Shown: positions 27,428 to 37,063 of the stretch, piece by piece
How positions within the stretch are numbered: the first letter of the stretch is position 1
How the letters are laid out: each line of letters opens with the position of its first letter
Made by a program: the position numbers and the translations under genes
The notes under the pieces: model-generated
What the model was told of the DNA's origin: nothing
Seen by the model: the letters and a program-made list of their open reading frames with translations, nothing else
The model's database searches: none
Assembly (NCBI RefSeq): GCF_002968015.1
Contig: NZ_PUIP01000006.1
Coordinates: 1 to 64,000 of the forward strand
DNA length: 64,000 nt
Reading direction: 5' to 3'
Source: Massilia phosphatilytica
GTDB lineage: Bacteria > Pseudomonadota > Gammaproteobacteria > Burkholderiales > Burkholderiaceae_D

Positions 27428-28276
27428 ATGTTCGAAAAGACGTATTACGCAACCCACCCCGACATGATGGCGGGCGCCAGCAACGAGCAACTGCGCCAGC
27501 GCTACCTGCTGGACCAAATGTTCGCGGTGGATACCGTGACGCTGAATTATTGCCACGACGAGCGCTTCGTCATCGGTGGCGCGGCGCCTGTCGCCGGCCC
27601 GGTGGCCCTGCCCACCCACACGGAACCCGCCTCCGCGGCCGGCCAGCCGTTCCTGGCGCGGCGCGAACTGGGCATCATCAACGTGGCGGACGGCGCGGGC
27701 CGTGTCACCGTCGACGGCCAGTCGTTCGAGCTGGCCCCGCGCGACGGCCTGTACGTCCCGATGGGCTCCACCGACGTCGTCTTCGAATCGCTGGATGCGG
27801 CCAACCCGGCCCGCTTCTACCTCGCGTCGACGCCCGCCCACGTGCGCTGTGAACTCGTCAAGATCACGCATGCCCAGGCGATCCCGCTGGAGCGCGGCAG
27901 CCCCGGGACGTCGAACGAACGCACGATCTACCAGTACGTCATCCCCGGCGTGTGCAAGTCGGCCCAGCTGCTGCTGGGTCTTACGATCCTCAAGACGGGC
28001 AGCGTCTGGAACACGATGCCGCCGCACGTGCACGAGCGCCGCTCCGAGGTGTATTTCTATTTCGACCTGCAGGACGACCAGCGCGTGTTCCACTTCATGG
28101 GCGCACCCGATTCCGCGCGCCACATCGTCGTCGCGAACGAGCAGGCCGTCGTGTCGCCGCCGTGGTCGATCCACATGGGCTCCGGCACGGCGAACTATGC
28201 CTTCATCTGGGCGATGGGCGGCGAGAACCTGGACTACACGGACATGAAAGTCCTCGACATCTGCCAGTTGAAATAA
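27428..28276 (+). CDS. kduI: 5-dehydro-4-deoxy-D-glucuronate isomerase KduI
   Basis: KduI converts 5-keto-4-deoxyuronate, the spontaneous product of unsaturated uronic acid, to 2,5-diketo-3-deoxygluconate. The 282-residue cupin matches the usual length. It contains the zinc motif [16 protein letters not shown] (HxH and Glu) near 200 and the C-terminal WSIHMGSGT with the last zinc His. The ATG follows GAGGAGATAC. It is the first gene of an eight-gene catabolic operon reaching to GH88, with a perfect LacI operator in its promoter. Confidence 0.97.
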   Translation: MFEKTYYATHPDMMAGASNEQLRQRYLLDQMFAVDTVTLNYCHDERFVIGGAAPVAGPVALPTHTEPASAAGQPFLARRELGIINVADGAGRVTVDGQSFELAPRDGLYVPMGSTDVVFESLDAANPARFYLASTPAHVRCELVKITHAQAIPLERGSPGTSNERTIYQYVIPGVCKSAQLLLGLTILKTGSVWNTMPPHVHERRSEVYFYFDLQDDQRVFHFMGAPDSARHIVVANEQAVVSPPWSIHMGSGTANYAFIWAMGGENLDYTDMKVLDICQLK

Positions 28277-28285
28277 GGGGATCCC

Positions 28286-29041
28286 ATGCTCGACCTGTTC
28301 AACCTCGCCGGCCGCACGGCGCTCGTCACGGGCGCCAACACGGGCCTCGGCCAGGGTATCGCCCTCGCGCTGGCCGCAGCCGGTGCCGACATTGTCGTGG
28401 CCGGGCGCAGCCCCGCCGACGACACGGCCGCGCAAGTCCGCGCGCTCGGCCGCCGCTTCCTCGACGTGCGCGCCGACCTGTCGTCCACAGCGCCCGTGCG
28501 CGACGTCGTCGCCGCCGCCGTCAACCTGAACGGCCGGCTCGACATCGTCGTCAACAATGCCGGCATCATCCGCCGTGCCGACAGTGTCGACGTCGACGAG
28601 GCGGACTGGGACGCCGTCATCGACACCAACCTGAAATCCGTCTTCTTCCTGTCGCAGGCCGCAGCGCGCCACATGGCGGCGCACGGCGGCGGCAAGATCG
28701 TCAACATCGCGTCGCTGCTGTCGTTCCAGGGCGGCATCCGCGTTCCGGCCTACGCGGCGAGCAAGAGCGCCATCGCGGGCCTGACGCGCGCGCTGGCCAA
28801 CGAATGGGCGGCGCAAGGCATCAACGTCAACGCCATCGCGCCCGGCTACTTCGACACGAACAACACGGCGGCCCTGCGCGCGGATCCCGTGCGCGAACCG
28901 GCGATCCTCGCGCGCATTCCCGCCGGCCGCTGGGGCCAGCCGGGCGACCTGGCCGGCGCCGCCGTGTTCCTGGCCAGCCGCGCCAGCGACTATGTCCATG
29001 GTGTCGTCCTGCCGGTGGACGGCGGCTGGCTCGCCCGATGA
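28286..29041 (+). CDS. kduD: 2-dehydro-3-deoxy-D-gluconate 5-dehydrogenase KduD (SDR)
   Basis: The 251-residue short-chain dehydrogenase reduces 2,5-diketo-3-deoxygluconate to 2-keto-3-deoxygluconate (KDG) after KduI. It shows the NAD(P)-binding TGANTGLG motif at 16-23, NNAG near 92 and the catalytic YAASK near 155 with the upstream serine (IASLLSF). It lies 9 nt after kduI. Its stop overlaps the start of the next gene as ATGA. Confidence 0.94.
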   Translation: MLDLFNLAGRTALVTGANTGLGQGIALALAAAGADIVVAGRSPADDTAAQVRALGRRFLDVRADLSSTAPVRDVVAAAVNLNGRLDIVVNNAGIIRRADSVDVDEADWDAVIDTNLKSVFFLSQAAARHMAAHGGGKIVNIASLLSFQGGIRVPAYAASKSAIAGLTRALANEWAAQGINVNAIAPGYFDTNNTAALRADPVREPAILARIPAGRWGQPGDLAGAAVFLASRASDYVHGVVLPVDGGWLAR

Positions 29042-30060
29042 GCATCCGTCCCGAGATGGCGGGCCGCATCGTCTGCTTCGGCGAGATCCTGCTGCGCCTC
29101 GCCGCCCCCCCGGGTCGCATGCTGCTGCAGACACCGGCGCTGGACGCGTGCACGGGCGGCGCGGAAGCGAACGTCGCCGTCTCGCTCGCGCTGCTGGGCC
29201 ATCGCACGGCAATGGTCAGCGTCCTGCCGGACAATTCCCTCGGCCGCGCCGCGCTCGACAGCCTGCGCGCGCATGGCGTGGACACGTCCGGCATCCGCCT
29301 GCGTCCCGGCCGCATGGGCCTGTACTTCATCACCCCGGGCGCCGTCGTGCGCCCGTCGGAAATCATCTACGACCGCGCCGGTTCCGCGTACGCACTGGCC
29401 GACCCCGGCCTGTACGACTGGCCCGCGCTGCTGGACGGCGCCGGGTGGCTGCACGTGTCGGGCATCTCGCCGGCCGTCGGCGACGGTCCCGCCCAGGCCG
29501 TGCTCGCGGCGATGCGGGGGGCCCGCGCCGCGGGCGTGCGCGTGGCGTTCGACGGAACACCGGCGACGTGGGAAGCCGCGCGCGGCCAGGACGGCGCGCC
29601 GCTGCTGCTGGAAGCGATGCGCATGGCCGACGTGCTGTTCGCCGGCCCCCGCGACATCGCCCTCGTCCTGGACCGCCCCGAACTCGCGGACCCGGCACGC
29701 GAACAGGAAGCGGCGGAGGTCGCCTTCGCCGCGTTCCCGCACCTGGAACTGCTGGCCTGGACGCGCCGCGTGCAGCACAGCGTGGACGAGCACGAGCTGT
29801 CGGCGATCCTGCACACGCGGTCGGCGTGCGTCACCGGCGGCAGCTACCGGCTGTCCGGCATCGTCGACCGCATCGGCACCGGCGACGCCTTCGCGGCCGG
29901 CGTGCTCCACGGCCTGCAGACGGGCATGGCGCCCGCCGACGTGGCCGGATTCGCGCTGGCCGCGGCAGCCATGAAGCATGCGATCACGGGCGACTTCAAC
30001 CTCGCACGCGCGGACCAGATCGGGGCCGCACGCGCCGGAGCATTCGATGTACGGCGCTGA
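29038..30060 (+). CDS. kdgK: PfkB-family 2-keto-3-deoxygluconate kinase
   Basis: The 340-residue sugar kinase has the N-terminal PfkB signature (FGEILLRLAAPPG, then TGGAEANVAVSLALLGH) and the C-terminal active-site motif DRIGTGDAFAAG with the catalytic Asp. Position after kduI and kduD and the FGEILLRL start make it the KDG kinase that yields KDPG. The start overlaps kduD by 4 nt. No KDPG aldolase gene is in the window, so the last step must be encoded elsewhere. Confidence 0.88.
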   Translation: MSIRPEMAGRIVCFGEILLRLAAPPGRMLLQTPALDACTGGAEANVAVSLALLGHRTAMVSVLPDNSLGRAALDSLRAHGVDTSGIRLRPGRMGLYFITPGAVVRPSEIIYDRAGSAYALADPGLYDWPALLDGAGWLHVSGISPAVGDGPAQAVLAAMRGARAAGVRVAFDGTPATWEAARGQDGAPLLLEAMRMADVLFAGPRDIALVLDRPELADPAREQEAAEVAFAAFPHLELLAWTRRVQHSVDEHELSAILHTRSACVTGGSYRLSGIVDRIGTGDAFAAGVLHGLQTGMAPADVAGFALAAAAMKHAITGDFNLARADQIGAARAGAFDVRR

Positions 30061-30075
30061 CGCGGGGAGGACCGC

Positions 30076-31101
30076 ATGAGCGGCAGCTGGCGTCTCGCCT
30101 GGGACCACGGCAGCGCGGACGTGCAATCGCTCGGCGGGATGCTCGGTCCCTTAAGCCTGCGCATCGGCGACGAGCGCGAACTGGAGATCATGCACGTGGC
30201 CCCCTGGGCCGGCATGACGCGCTCCAGCAGCCTGCCCGGCATCATGCGCCGCCTGCGCGGCGAGTGGCCCTGCCTGCCGTTTGGCTGCACGGAAGCGCCG
30301 CAGGGCCTGCCCGCCGCGTGGCGCACGCGCGTGCCCGACGATGCGTGGAACCACGGCTACGCGGCGAACCATCACTGGCGCTGCGTGTCCGCGACCGAAC
30401 AACGCGTCGACCTGGCCATCGATTATCCGCCCGGCTCGCCGATCGAACACATCGAGCGCGAGATCGCGGCCGACCCGCACGCCCCGGCCGTCGACATCAC
30501 GTTGCGCGTGTGGGCGCGCCGCCCGGCGCGCGTACCCGCCGGCCTGCATCCGACGTTCCGCCTGCCGCCCGCGCCGGGCCGCGTGCGCGTCGTGCTCGGA
30601 GCGCACGACGGCATCCACAGCTATCCCGCCCAGCCGGCGGGCGCGGTGTCGCGGTTGTTGGCCGACACGCGCTCCGCATCGCTGGACAGCCTGGCCGGCG
30701 TCGACGGTCCCGTCGACCTCGCGCACCTGCCCTTTGCCGCCCCGGCGGAAGAACTGCTGCAAGTGCGCGCGATCGGCGGCAAGGACGGCTCCGCGCCGTT
30801 CGCACTGCACTACCTCGATTACGACGCCTGCGTCGGCCTGTGGTGGGATACCGCGCAGCTGCCCGACCTGCTGCTGTGGGTGAGCAACGGGGGCCGCATC
30901 CACTTTCCCTGGATGAGCAGCCACCTGGCGCTGGGCGCCGAACCCGTGAACAGCCTGTTCGACCTGGGCCGCGTCGCAACGGCGCCGGCCGACCATCCGC
31001 TGGCCGACCGGCTCGGGATCACCATCACGCCCGACGCGCCGTGGGAAACCCGCTACCGCATCGCCGCCTGGCCCCAACCGTCCCTGCCAACCAACCGATA
31101 G
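30076..31101 (+). CDS. Aldose-1-epimerase (mutarotase)-fold protein, function unknown
   Basis: The 341-residue protein has a beta-sandwich pattern like the galactose mutarotase superfamily (LPFGCTEAPQG, PAGLHPTFRLP, WVSNGGRIHFPW). The canonical mutarotase His and Glu motifs are not clearly present. It has no signal peptide. It lies between kdgK and the epimerase gene in the same operon, so it may act on a sugar intermediate of this pathway, for example by anomer conversion. That role is inferred. Confidence 0.6.
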   Translation: MSGSWRLAWDHGSADVQSLGGMLGPLSLRIGDERELEIMHVAPWAGMTRSSSLPGIMRRLRGEWPCLPFGCTEAPQGLPAAWRTRVPDDAWNHGYAANHHWRCVSATEQRVDLAIDYPPGSPIEHIEREIAADPHAPAVDITLRVWARRPARVPAGLHPTFRLPPAPGRVRVVLGAHDGIHSYPAQPAGAVSRLLADTRSASLDSLAGVDGPVDLAHLPFAAPAEELLQVRAIGGKDGSAPFALHYLDYDACVGLWWDTAQLPDLLLWVSNGGRIHFPWMSSHLALGAEPVNSLFDLGRVATAPADHPLADRLGITITPDAPWETRYRIAAWPQPSLPTNR

Positions 31102-31112
31102 AGAACCGCGCC

Positions 31113-32327
31113 ATGGCACCTGATTTCCGCTCTTCCGGCTTCCTGCTCGACCACATCGGCCACACGATGCGGTTTTACCACCCACGCTGCATCGACCCGA
31201 GCGGCGGCTTTTATCACTTCTTCCGCGACGACGGCACGGTGTACGACCGCACGACGCGCCACCTCGTCAGCAGCACGCGCTTCGTCTTCAATTACGCGAT
31301 GGCGTACCGGCGCTTCCACGACGCGGCGTACCTCGCGGCCGTGCGCCACGGCGTCGCGTTCCTGCGCGACGTGCACCGCGACCCGCGCACCGGCGGCTAC
31401 GCCTGGCAGCTCGCGTGGGACGGCCGGCGCAAGGAACTCCTCGACGGCGACAACCACTGCTACGGCCTCGCGTTCGTCATGCTGGCCTATGCGCACGCGC
31501 TGCGCGCCGGCGTGTCCGAGGCGCGCGGCTATCTGGCCGAGACCTTCGACCTGATGGAGACGCGCTTCTGGGAACCGGAGCACGGCCTGTACGCGGACCA
31601 GGCCAGCGCCGACTGGTCCGTGCTGGACACCTACCGCGGCCAGAACGCCAACATGCATTCGTGCGAAGCGATGCTCGCGGCGTACGAGGCGACGGGCGAG
31701 GTCCGCTATCTGCACCGCGCCGAGACGCTGGCCCGCAACATCACGCTGCGCCAGGCCGCGCTGGCCGACGGTTTCGTGTGGGAGCACTACCGCGCCGACT
31801 GGTCGGTGGACTGGGACTACAACCGCGACGACCGGACGAACATCTTCCGTCCCTGGGGCTACCAGCCCGGCCACCTGACGGAATGGGCGAAACTCCTGCT
31901 GCTGCTCGAACGCCACCGCGCGCACCTCGCGGGCGACGCCGAATGGCTCGCGCCGCGCGCCGTCCAGCTGTTCGACGCCGCGCTGCTGCGTGCCTGGGAC
32001 GGGGACCACGGCGGCATCTGCTACGGCTACGCGCCGGACGGCAGCATCTGCGACGGCGACAAGTATTTCTGGGTACAGGCCGAAAGCTTCGCCGCCGCCG
32101 CGCTGCTGGCCGTACGCACTGGGAATCCAGTCTACTGGGACTGGTACGACCGCATCTGGACGTACAGCTGGGCGTACTTCGTCGACCATGACCACGGCGC
32201 CTGGTACCGCATCCTCAGCCGGAACAACCGCAAGCTGACGGACGAGAAAAGCCCGGCCGGGAAGACCGATTACCACACGATGGGCGCCTGCTACGACGTG
32301 CTGCACGCGCTGGAGACAACGCGATGA
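31113..32327 (+). CDS. AGE-family epimerase/isomerase, probable mannose isomerase
   Basis: The 404-residue protein has the (alpha/alpha)6-barrel pattern of the N-acylglucosamine 2-epimerase family, including the repeat of conserved histidines (GDNHCYGLAFVMLAYAHA, NANMHSCEAMLAA, YKxxYHTMGACYDV-like end). Family members include YihS-type isomerases that interconvert mannose, fructose and glucose. The next gene is a fructokinase-like kinase overlapping by 4 nt, which fits mannose to fructose to fructose-6-phosphate. The exact sugar is inferred from context. There is no signal peptide, so it is cytoplasmic. Confidence 0.85.
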   Translation: MAPDFRSSGFLLDHIGHTMRFYHPRCIDPSGGFYHFFRDDGTVYDRTTRHLVSSTRFVFNYAMAYRRFHDAAYLAAVRHGVAFLRDVHRDPRTGGYAWQLAWDGRRKELLDGDNHCYGLAFVMLAYAHALRAGVSEARGYLAETFDLMETRFWEPEHGLYADQASADWSVLDTYRGQNANMHSCEAMLAAYEATGEVRYLHRAETLARNITLRQAALADGFVWEHYRADWSVDWDYNRDDRTNIFRPWGYQPGHLTEWAKLLLLLERHRAHLAGDAEWLAPRAVQLFDAALLRAWDGDHGGICYGYAPDGSICDGDKYFWVQAESFAAAALLAVRTGNPVYWDWYDRIWTYSWAYFVDHDHGAWYRILSRNNRKLTDEKSPAGKTDYHTMGACYDVLHALETTR

Positions 32328-33316
32328 CCGCACTCCCCCGCTTCGTCGCGGCCGGCGAGGCCTTGACGGACCTGCTCACGACGGGCCCGGGCACCTGGAC
32401 GAGCCAGACCGGCGGCTCGACGTGGAACGTGGCGCGCGTCGTCGCCCGTCTCGGCATCACCAGCGCGTTCGCGGGCGCCGTCAGCCGCGACGTGTTCGGC
32501 AACGAGCTGGCCGCGGCCAACGCGGCGGCCGGCCTGGACGACCGCTTCCTGCAGCAGGTGGACCGCCCGCCGCTGCTGGCCGTCGTGCATGAACGCCATC
32601 CGCCGAGCTACTTCTTCATCGGCAGCGACAGCGCCGACCTGCATTTCGATCCGGACCGCCTGCCGGCCGGCTGGCAGGAGAGCGCCGCGTGGGTCCACTT
32701 CGGCGGCATCAGCCTCGCCCGCGAACCGCTTGCGGGCACGCTCGTCGCGCTGGCCCGCGACCTGAAACTGCGCGGCACAAAGATCAGCTACGACCCGAAC
32801 TACCGCGCGCTGATGAACGAACGCTATGACGCCACGCTGCGCGCGATGGTCGGCCTGGCCGACGTCGTCAAGGTGTCGGACGAGGACCTGCGCGGCCTGT
32901 TCCGCCACGACGACACCGACGCCGCCTTCGCCTCCCTGCGCGCACTGAACCCGGCGGCGACGTATCTGTTTACGCGCGGCGCAGACGGCGCCCGGCTCGT
33001 GCGGCCCGACGGCACGTGGCACGCGGCCGCGCCCCGCGTGGACGTCGTCGACACGGTCGGCGCGGGCGACGCCAGCATCGGCGCCCTGCTCTACAGCCTC
33101 ATGACGTGGCCGGAGCGCGCCGGCGGCAGCCATCTGCGCGTCGCCGTCGCCGCCGGTACCGCGGCCTGCCAGGTGGCGGGCGCCCAGCCGCCCGCGCTGG
33201 ACGCCGTGCTGGCGCTGGCGGACGCCATTGCCGTCGGCCGCAAGGAGGGAGTGAATCGCGCCCTTGACTTCCCGGCGCCCGGCCAACAGTATTTCGGCAA
33301 GCAACCAGAACGATAA
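32324..33316 (+). CDS. PfkB-family fructokinase-like sugar kinase
   Basis: The 330-residue protein has the GGSTWNVARVVARLG N-terminal signature and DTVGAGDASIGALL with the catalytic Asp. The overall pattern resembles fructokinases. It overlaps the AGE-family gene (ATGA), so the two are translationally coupled. The natural reading is phosphorylation of fructose made by the isomerase. Its difference from the other PfkB kinase upstream suggests a separate sugar. Confidence 0.86.
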   Translation: MTALPRFVAAGEALTDLLTTGPGTWTSQTGGSTWNVARVVARLGITSAFAGAVSRDVFGNELAAANAAAGLDDRFLQQVDRPPLLAVVHERHPPSYFFIGSDSADLHFDPDRLPAGWQESAAWVHFGGISLAREPLAGTLVALARDLKLRGTKISYDPNYRALMNERYDATLRAMVGLADVVKVSDEDLRGLFRHDDTDAAFASLRALNPAATYLFTRGADGARLVRPDGTWHAAAPRVDVVDTVGAGDASIGALLYSLMTWPERAGGSHLRVAVAAGTAACQVAGAQPPALDAVLALADAIAVGRKEGVNRALDFPAPGQQYFGKQPER

Positions 33317-33328
33317 TCAGGAGATACC

Positions 33329-34570
33329 ATGGCAACGCGCACATCGCAATTCCGCTTCCTGTGCGGCTTCGTGTACATCTACTTCTTCGCCCAGGCGATG
33401 AGCATTTCGCTGCTCGCCGTCTGGCTGGGGCAGACGCTCAAGCTGTCCGGCACCCAGGCAGGCCTCGTCTTCTCGGCCAATGCGTTCGCCGCGATGTGCT
33501 CGCAGCCGATCTACGGCTTCGTCTCGGACCGCGTGGGCACCCGCCGCAACATCCTGTGGACGGTCGCCGCGCTCGTCGCCTTGTCCGGCCTGTTCTTCCC
33601 GTTCCTCTACGCGCCGCTGCTGAAGGCGAACATCCTGCTGGGCGCCGCCGTGGGCGGGCTGTACCTCGGCATCACGTTCACCGCCGGCAGCTACGCGATC
33701 GAATCGTACGTCGACCGCATCGGCCGCCGCGACGGCTTCGAATACAGCCGCGTGCGGCTATGGGGGTCGCTGGGCTTCGCCAGCGCCGCCGCGTTCAGTG
33801 GCGCGATCTACAATATCGACCCCGGCATCAATTTCGCGCTCGCGTCCGTGGCGGGCGCCTTGATGCTCGCGCTGCTGGCCTTTACGCGCGGCGGTCCCGT
33901 CGAATCGGGCGCGCGGGGCAAGGAAGGCGTGAAGCTCGCCGACGCGTTCGCGCTGCTGCGGATGCCGGGCTTCTGGCGCTTCATGGTGTTCGTGCTGGGC
34001 GTGACGAACCTGTACCTCGTGTTCGACCAGCAGTTCTCGCGTTATTTCGCGTCGCTGTTCCCGGACCCGAAGACCGGCGTCGCGATGTTCGGCTACCTGA
34101 ATTCCGCCCAGATCTTCCTGGAAGCGGGCGGCCTGTTCCTCGCGCCGCTGCTCGTGCGCCGCATCGGCGCGAAGAACGGCCTGCTGCTGGCCGGGTCCAT
34201 CATGCTCGTGCGGATCGCCGGTTCCGGCCTCGCCGTCGGTCCCGTCTCGATCTCGGCGATGAAGCTGCTGCATTCGGTCGAACTGCCGATCCTCGCCGTC
34301 TCGCTGTTCCGCTACATCGCGCGCCACTTCGACAACCGCCTCGCGTCGACCGTCTACATGGTCGGCGTGAGCTTCGGGCACTCGATCGGCATCTTCGCGC
34401 TGTCGTCGCTGGCCGGCGCCGGCTATGACCGGATCGGCTTTCCGGCGACCTACCTGACCCTGGCGGGCCTGGGCCTCGTCTTCCTCATCCTGTCCGCCGT
34501 GTTCCTGCTGCCGACGCCGGCCGAAACCGCCTCAGCGGAACCCGCGCCGCTGCCCGAACCCGCCAAATGA
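33329..34570 (+). CDS. MFS oligosaccharide:H+ symporter (LacY-type family)
   Basis: The 413-residue protein has about 12 helices and the features of the LacY/OHS family: the amphipathic N-terminus, SDRVGTRRNILW between helices 2 and 3, and LYLVFDQQFSRYFASLF after the central loop. This family takes up di- and trisaccharides across the inner membrane. In this operon it would bring in a disaccharide product for GH88. The ATG follows AGGAGATACC. Confidence 0.87.
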   Translation: MATRTSQFRFLCGFVYIYFFAQAMSISLLAVWLGQTLKLSGTQAGLVFSANAFAAMCSQPIYGFVSDRVGTRRNILWTVAALVALSGLFFPFLYAPLLKANILLGAAVGGLYLGITFTAGSYAIESYVDRIGRRDGFEYSRVRLWGSLGFASAAAFSGAIYNIDPGINFALASVAGALMLALLAFTRGGPVESGARGKEGVKLADAFALLRMPGFWRFMVFVLGVTNLYLVFDQQFSRYFASLFPDPKTGVAMFGYLNSAQIFLEAGGLFLAPLLVRRIGAKNGLLLAGSIMLVRIAGSGLAVGPVSISAMKLLHSVELPILAVSLFRYIARHFDNRLASTVYMVGVSFGHSIGIFALSSLAGAGYDRIGFPATYLTLAGLGLVFLILSAVFLLPTPAETASAEPAPLPEPAK

Positions 34571-34587
34571 ATCCTGAAGGAGCAAGC

Positions 34588-35790
34588 ATGACCCCACCCC
34601 TGAACGCGGCCGCGCTCGAGCCGCTGAACACCGGCGCCCTGCCGGCCCACTGGAACCGCGGTATCGACAAGGCCGCCATCGACCGTGCGATCGCGCGCGC
34701 GCTGGACGGCGTCGACCGCAACCTCGCCCACTTCGGCGACGCCTTCCCGATGCCATCGTCGCAGGGCGGCGTCTACCAGGCGATGGACAACACGGAGTGG
34801 ACCAACGGCTTCTGGACCGGCATGCTGTGGCTGGCGTACGAATTGACCGGGACCGCGCGCTACCGCGACGCCGGCCTGCGCCACGTGGCAAGCTTCCACG
34901 CGCGCCAGCGCGACCACATCAACGTCAACCACCACGACCTCGGGTTCCTGTACAGCCTCTCGTGCGTGGCCGGCTACCAGTTGACCGGCGAACCGCTGGC
35001 GGCCGAAGCGGCGCTCGGTGCCGCGCGCCTGCTGCTGGAGCGCTACCTGCCCGGCGCCGGCATCATCCAGGCGTGGGGCGAGCTGTCCGATCCGGCCCAG
35101 CGCGGCCGCATGATCATCGACTGCAACCTGAACCTGCCGCTGCTGTACTGGGCAAGCGACCATACGGGCGACCCGGCGTTCCGCGCGGCGGCCGACCGCC
35201 ACATCGAGGCCGCGGCGCGCCACATCGTGCGGCCGGACGGCTCGACATTCCACACGTTCTTCTTCGACCCGGCGAGCGGCGCGCCGCTGCACGGCAAGAC
35301 GCACCAGGGCCATGCGGACGATTCGTGCTGGGCACGGGGCCAGGCCTGGGGCATCTCGGGCTTCCCGCTCGTCTACCGCCACAACGGCGACGGCCGCCTC
35401 GTCGACCTGGCGAAGGTGCTGGCCAACTACTACCTGAACCGGCTGCCGGCGGACGGCATCTGCTACTGGGACCTCGTGTTCACGTCCGGTCCGGAGCCGC
35501 GCGACAGCTCGGGCGCCGCCATCGCCGCGTGCGGCCTGCTGGAACTGGCGCGCAACCTGCCGCTGGCCGATCCACTGCGCACGGCCTACGAACGCGCGGC
35601 GGCCGGCACGGTACTCACACTCGCGGGGGATTACGCCGACACGAGCGGGGTGCCCGGCGCCGGCCTGCTGAAGCACGGCGTGTACCACAAGCCGAACGGT
35701 ATCGGCGTGGACGAGGCGTGCATCTGGGGCGACTACTTCTACCTGGAGGCGCTCGTGCGGCTGACCCGCACGTGGCAGCCCTACTGGTAA
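34588..35790 (+). CDS. GH88 unsaturated glucuronyl hydrolase
   Basis: The 400-residue enzyme belongs to GH88 by the segments TEWTNGFWTGMLWLAYELTG (given in parts, TEWTNGFWTG) and VNHHDLGFLYSLSC. By homology with Bacillus UGL (Asp88 and Asp149), the Asp before TEWTN (MDNTEW) or the Asp of HHDLGF are the catalytic candidates. It has no signal peptide, so it acts in the cytoplasm and splits the unsaturated uronate from the partner sugar. I chose the ATG at 34588 after AAGGAG. It ends 1 nt before the convergent LacI gene. Confidence 0.9.
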   Translation: MTPPLNAAALEPLNTGALPAHWNRGIDKAAIDRAIARALDGVDRNLAHFGDAFPMPSSQGGVYQAMDNTEWTNGFWTGMLWLAYELTGTARYRDAGLRHVASFHARQRDHINVNHHDLGFLYSLSCVAGYQLTGEPLAAEAALGAARLLLERYLPGAGIIQAWGELSDPAQRGRMIIDCNLNLPLLYWASDHTGDPAFRAAADRHIEAAARHIVRPDGSTFHTFFFDPASGAPLHGKTHQGHADDSCWARGQAWGISGFPLVYRHNGDGRLVDLAKVLANYYLNRLPADGICYWDLVFTSGPEPRDSSGAAIAACGLLELARNLPLADPLRTAYERAAAGTVLTLAGDYADTSGVPGAGLLKHGVYHKPNGIGVDEACIWGDYFYLEALVRLTRTWQPYW

Positions 35791-35791
35791 A

Positions 35792-36841
35792 TCAGTCGTG
35801 CGCTTCCGTCGATTCGCGTTCGACCAGCGTGAACGGCATCAGCCGGTGCTGCGGCATGTACGACTGGCCGGCGCGGCGCGCGCGGATGTGTTCCACCAGC
35901 AGGGCGACGGCGCTGCGCGCCATCTCCGTGATCGGCTGGTGGACCGTCGTCAGTTCCGGCCACACGGTCGTCGCGACGGGCGTGTCGTCGAAGCCGCAGA
36001 CGGCGATGTCGTCCGGCACCTGCAGGTGCATCCCGTGCGCGACGGCGATGACGGCGGCCGCCATGTCGTCGTTGCTGGCGAAGATCGCGGTCGGCCGCGT
36101 CGGCTGGGCCAGCAGCTCGCGCGCGGCCAGCAGGCCCGAACGGTACGTGAACATGCCCTGCGCCACGCGCTCGGCGGGCACATGGTGGCCGGCATCGCGC
36201 ATGGCGTCCATGAACGCCTGGTAGCGCAGCTGGGCCGGCGTGTGCTCCGGGTCGCCCTTGACGAAGCCGATGTCCGTGTGGCCGAGGGCCAGCAGGTGTT
36301 TTGTCATCGTCAGCGCGCCCTCGTAGTCGTCGATGCGCACGGCCGACATCTGCGGCGACGGTTTCGCGGTGGCCACCGCCACGGACGGGATGCCGAGCTC
36401 GCCGAGCTGCTTGAGCGCGGCCTTGGAGTCGCACAGCGGCGGCGGCACGAGGATGCCGTCGGCGCCGTCCGCGATGAGACGGTCGATCGCCTTGCGCTGG
36501 CTGCGCAGGTTGTCGCAGTTCTCGAGGATCAGGTGGGCGCCCGTCTGGCTGCACTCGCCGAGTGCTCCGACGAGAAAGGCGCTGAGGAACGCGGCGCTGG
36601 GGTTGCTGTACAACAGGCCGACGCGCAGCGTACCGATGCGCGCCGCGCGTGCCGCCACGTTGACCTGGTAGTTCAGTTCCTGGATGGCGCGGTTGACCTT
36701 TTCCCGTGTCTTGTCGCTGACGCTGGCGTTGCCGTTGATGACGCGCGACACGGTCATCGCTGAGACGCCGGCCTTGTGTGCCACGTCCCAGACGGTGGCA
36801 CCGCCGGTCGGGCGGTCGCCCTGCTTGGTTTCACTACCCAT
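35792..36841 (-). CDS. LacI-family repressor, probable regulator of the locus
   Basis: The 349-residue protein has the LacI helix-turn-helix at 17-40 (TVWDVAHKAGVSAMTVSRVINGNASVS) and a periplasmic-binding-like inducer domain with FASNDDMAAAVIAVAHG and CGFDDTPVAT. The ligand is unknown; intermediates such as KDG or the disaccharide are likely. The gene sits between the two main blocks and has a candidate operator (36877-36888) upstream. Ten related operators lie at the promoters of the locus. Confidence 0.93.
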   Translation of the reverse strand: MGSETKQGDRPTGGATVWDVAHKAGVSAMTVSRVINGNASVSDKTREKVNRAIQELNYQVNVAARAARIGTLRVGLLYSNPSAAFLSAFLVGALGECSQTGAHLILENCDNLRSQRKAIDRLIADGADGILVPPPLCDSKAALKQLGELGIPSVAVATAKPSPQMSAVRIDDYEGALTMTKHLLALGHTDIGFVKGDPEHTPAQLRYQAFMDAMRDAGHHVPAERVAQGMFTYRSGLLAARELLAQPTRPTAIFASNDDMAAAVIAVAHGMHLQVPDDIAVCGFDDTPVATTVWPELTTVHQPITEMARSAVALLVEHIRARRAGQSYMPQHRLMPFTLVERESTEAHD

Positions 36842-36876
36842 TGAATTATTGTCCTGTAGTCTGGCGGCCTGGCATT

Positions 36877-36888
36877 GTTATCGATTTC
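36877..36888. promoter_or_regulatory. LacI-type operator upstream of the repressor gene
   Basis: GTTATCGATTTC is preceded by TT and lies 36 nt from the repressor start. It keeps the conserved GTTATCGAT half, so autoregulation is likely. Confidence 0.6.
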
Positions 36889-37003
36889 ATTTTTGGCACG
36901 CGATGTCACATGATACCGCCGGGCCAGTGGAAATGCCACTTCTGACAACACGGCATGGCGAACGCGTCCATCCAGGCCTGCCGCCTATGCAGCCTGGTTT
37001 GCC

Positions 37004-37033
37004 TTGATTGCATCAATTCAACAATGCTACCAT
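37004..37033 (+). promoter_or_regulatory. Promoter of the GH43 gene
   Basis: TTGATT (37004-37009) and TACCAT (37028-37033) are 18 nt apart. The operator at 37034-37045 follows directly. Confidence 0.5.
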
Positions 37034-37045
37034 GAGATCGATAAC
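37034..37045 (+). promoter_or_regulatory. LacI-type operator of the GH43 gene
   Basis: GAGATCGATAAC with AA after it is the reverse of TTGTTATCGATCTC. It covers the expected transcription start. Confidence 0.7.
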
Positions 37046-37063
37046 AACCCCAAGCTCCACCGA

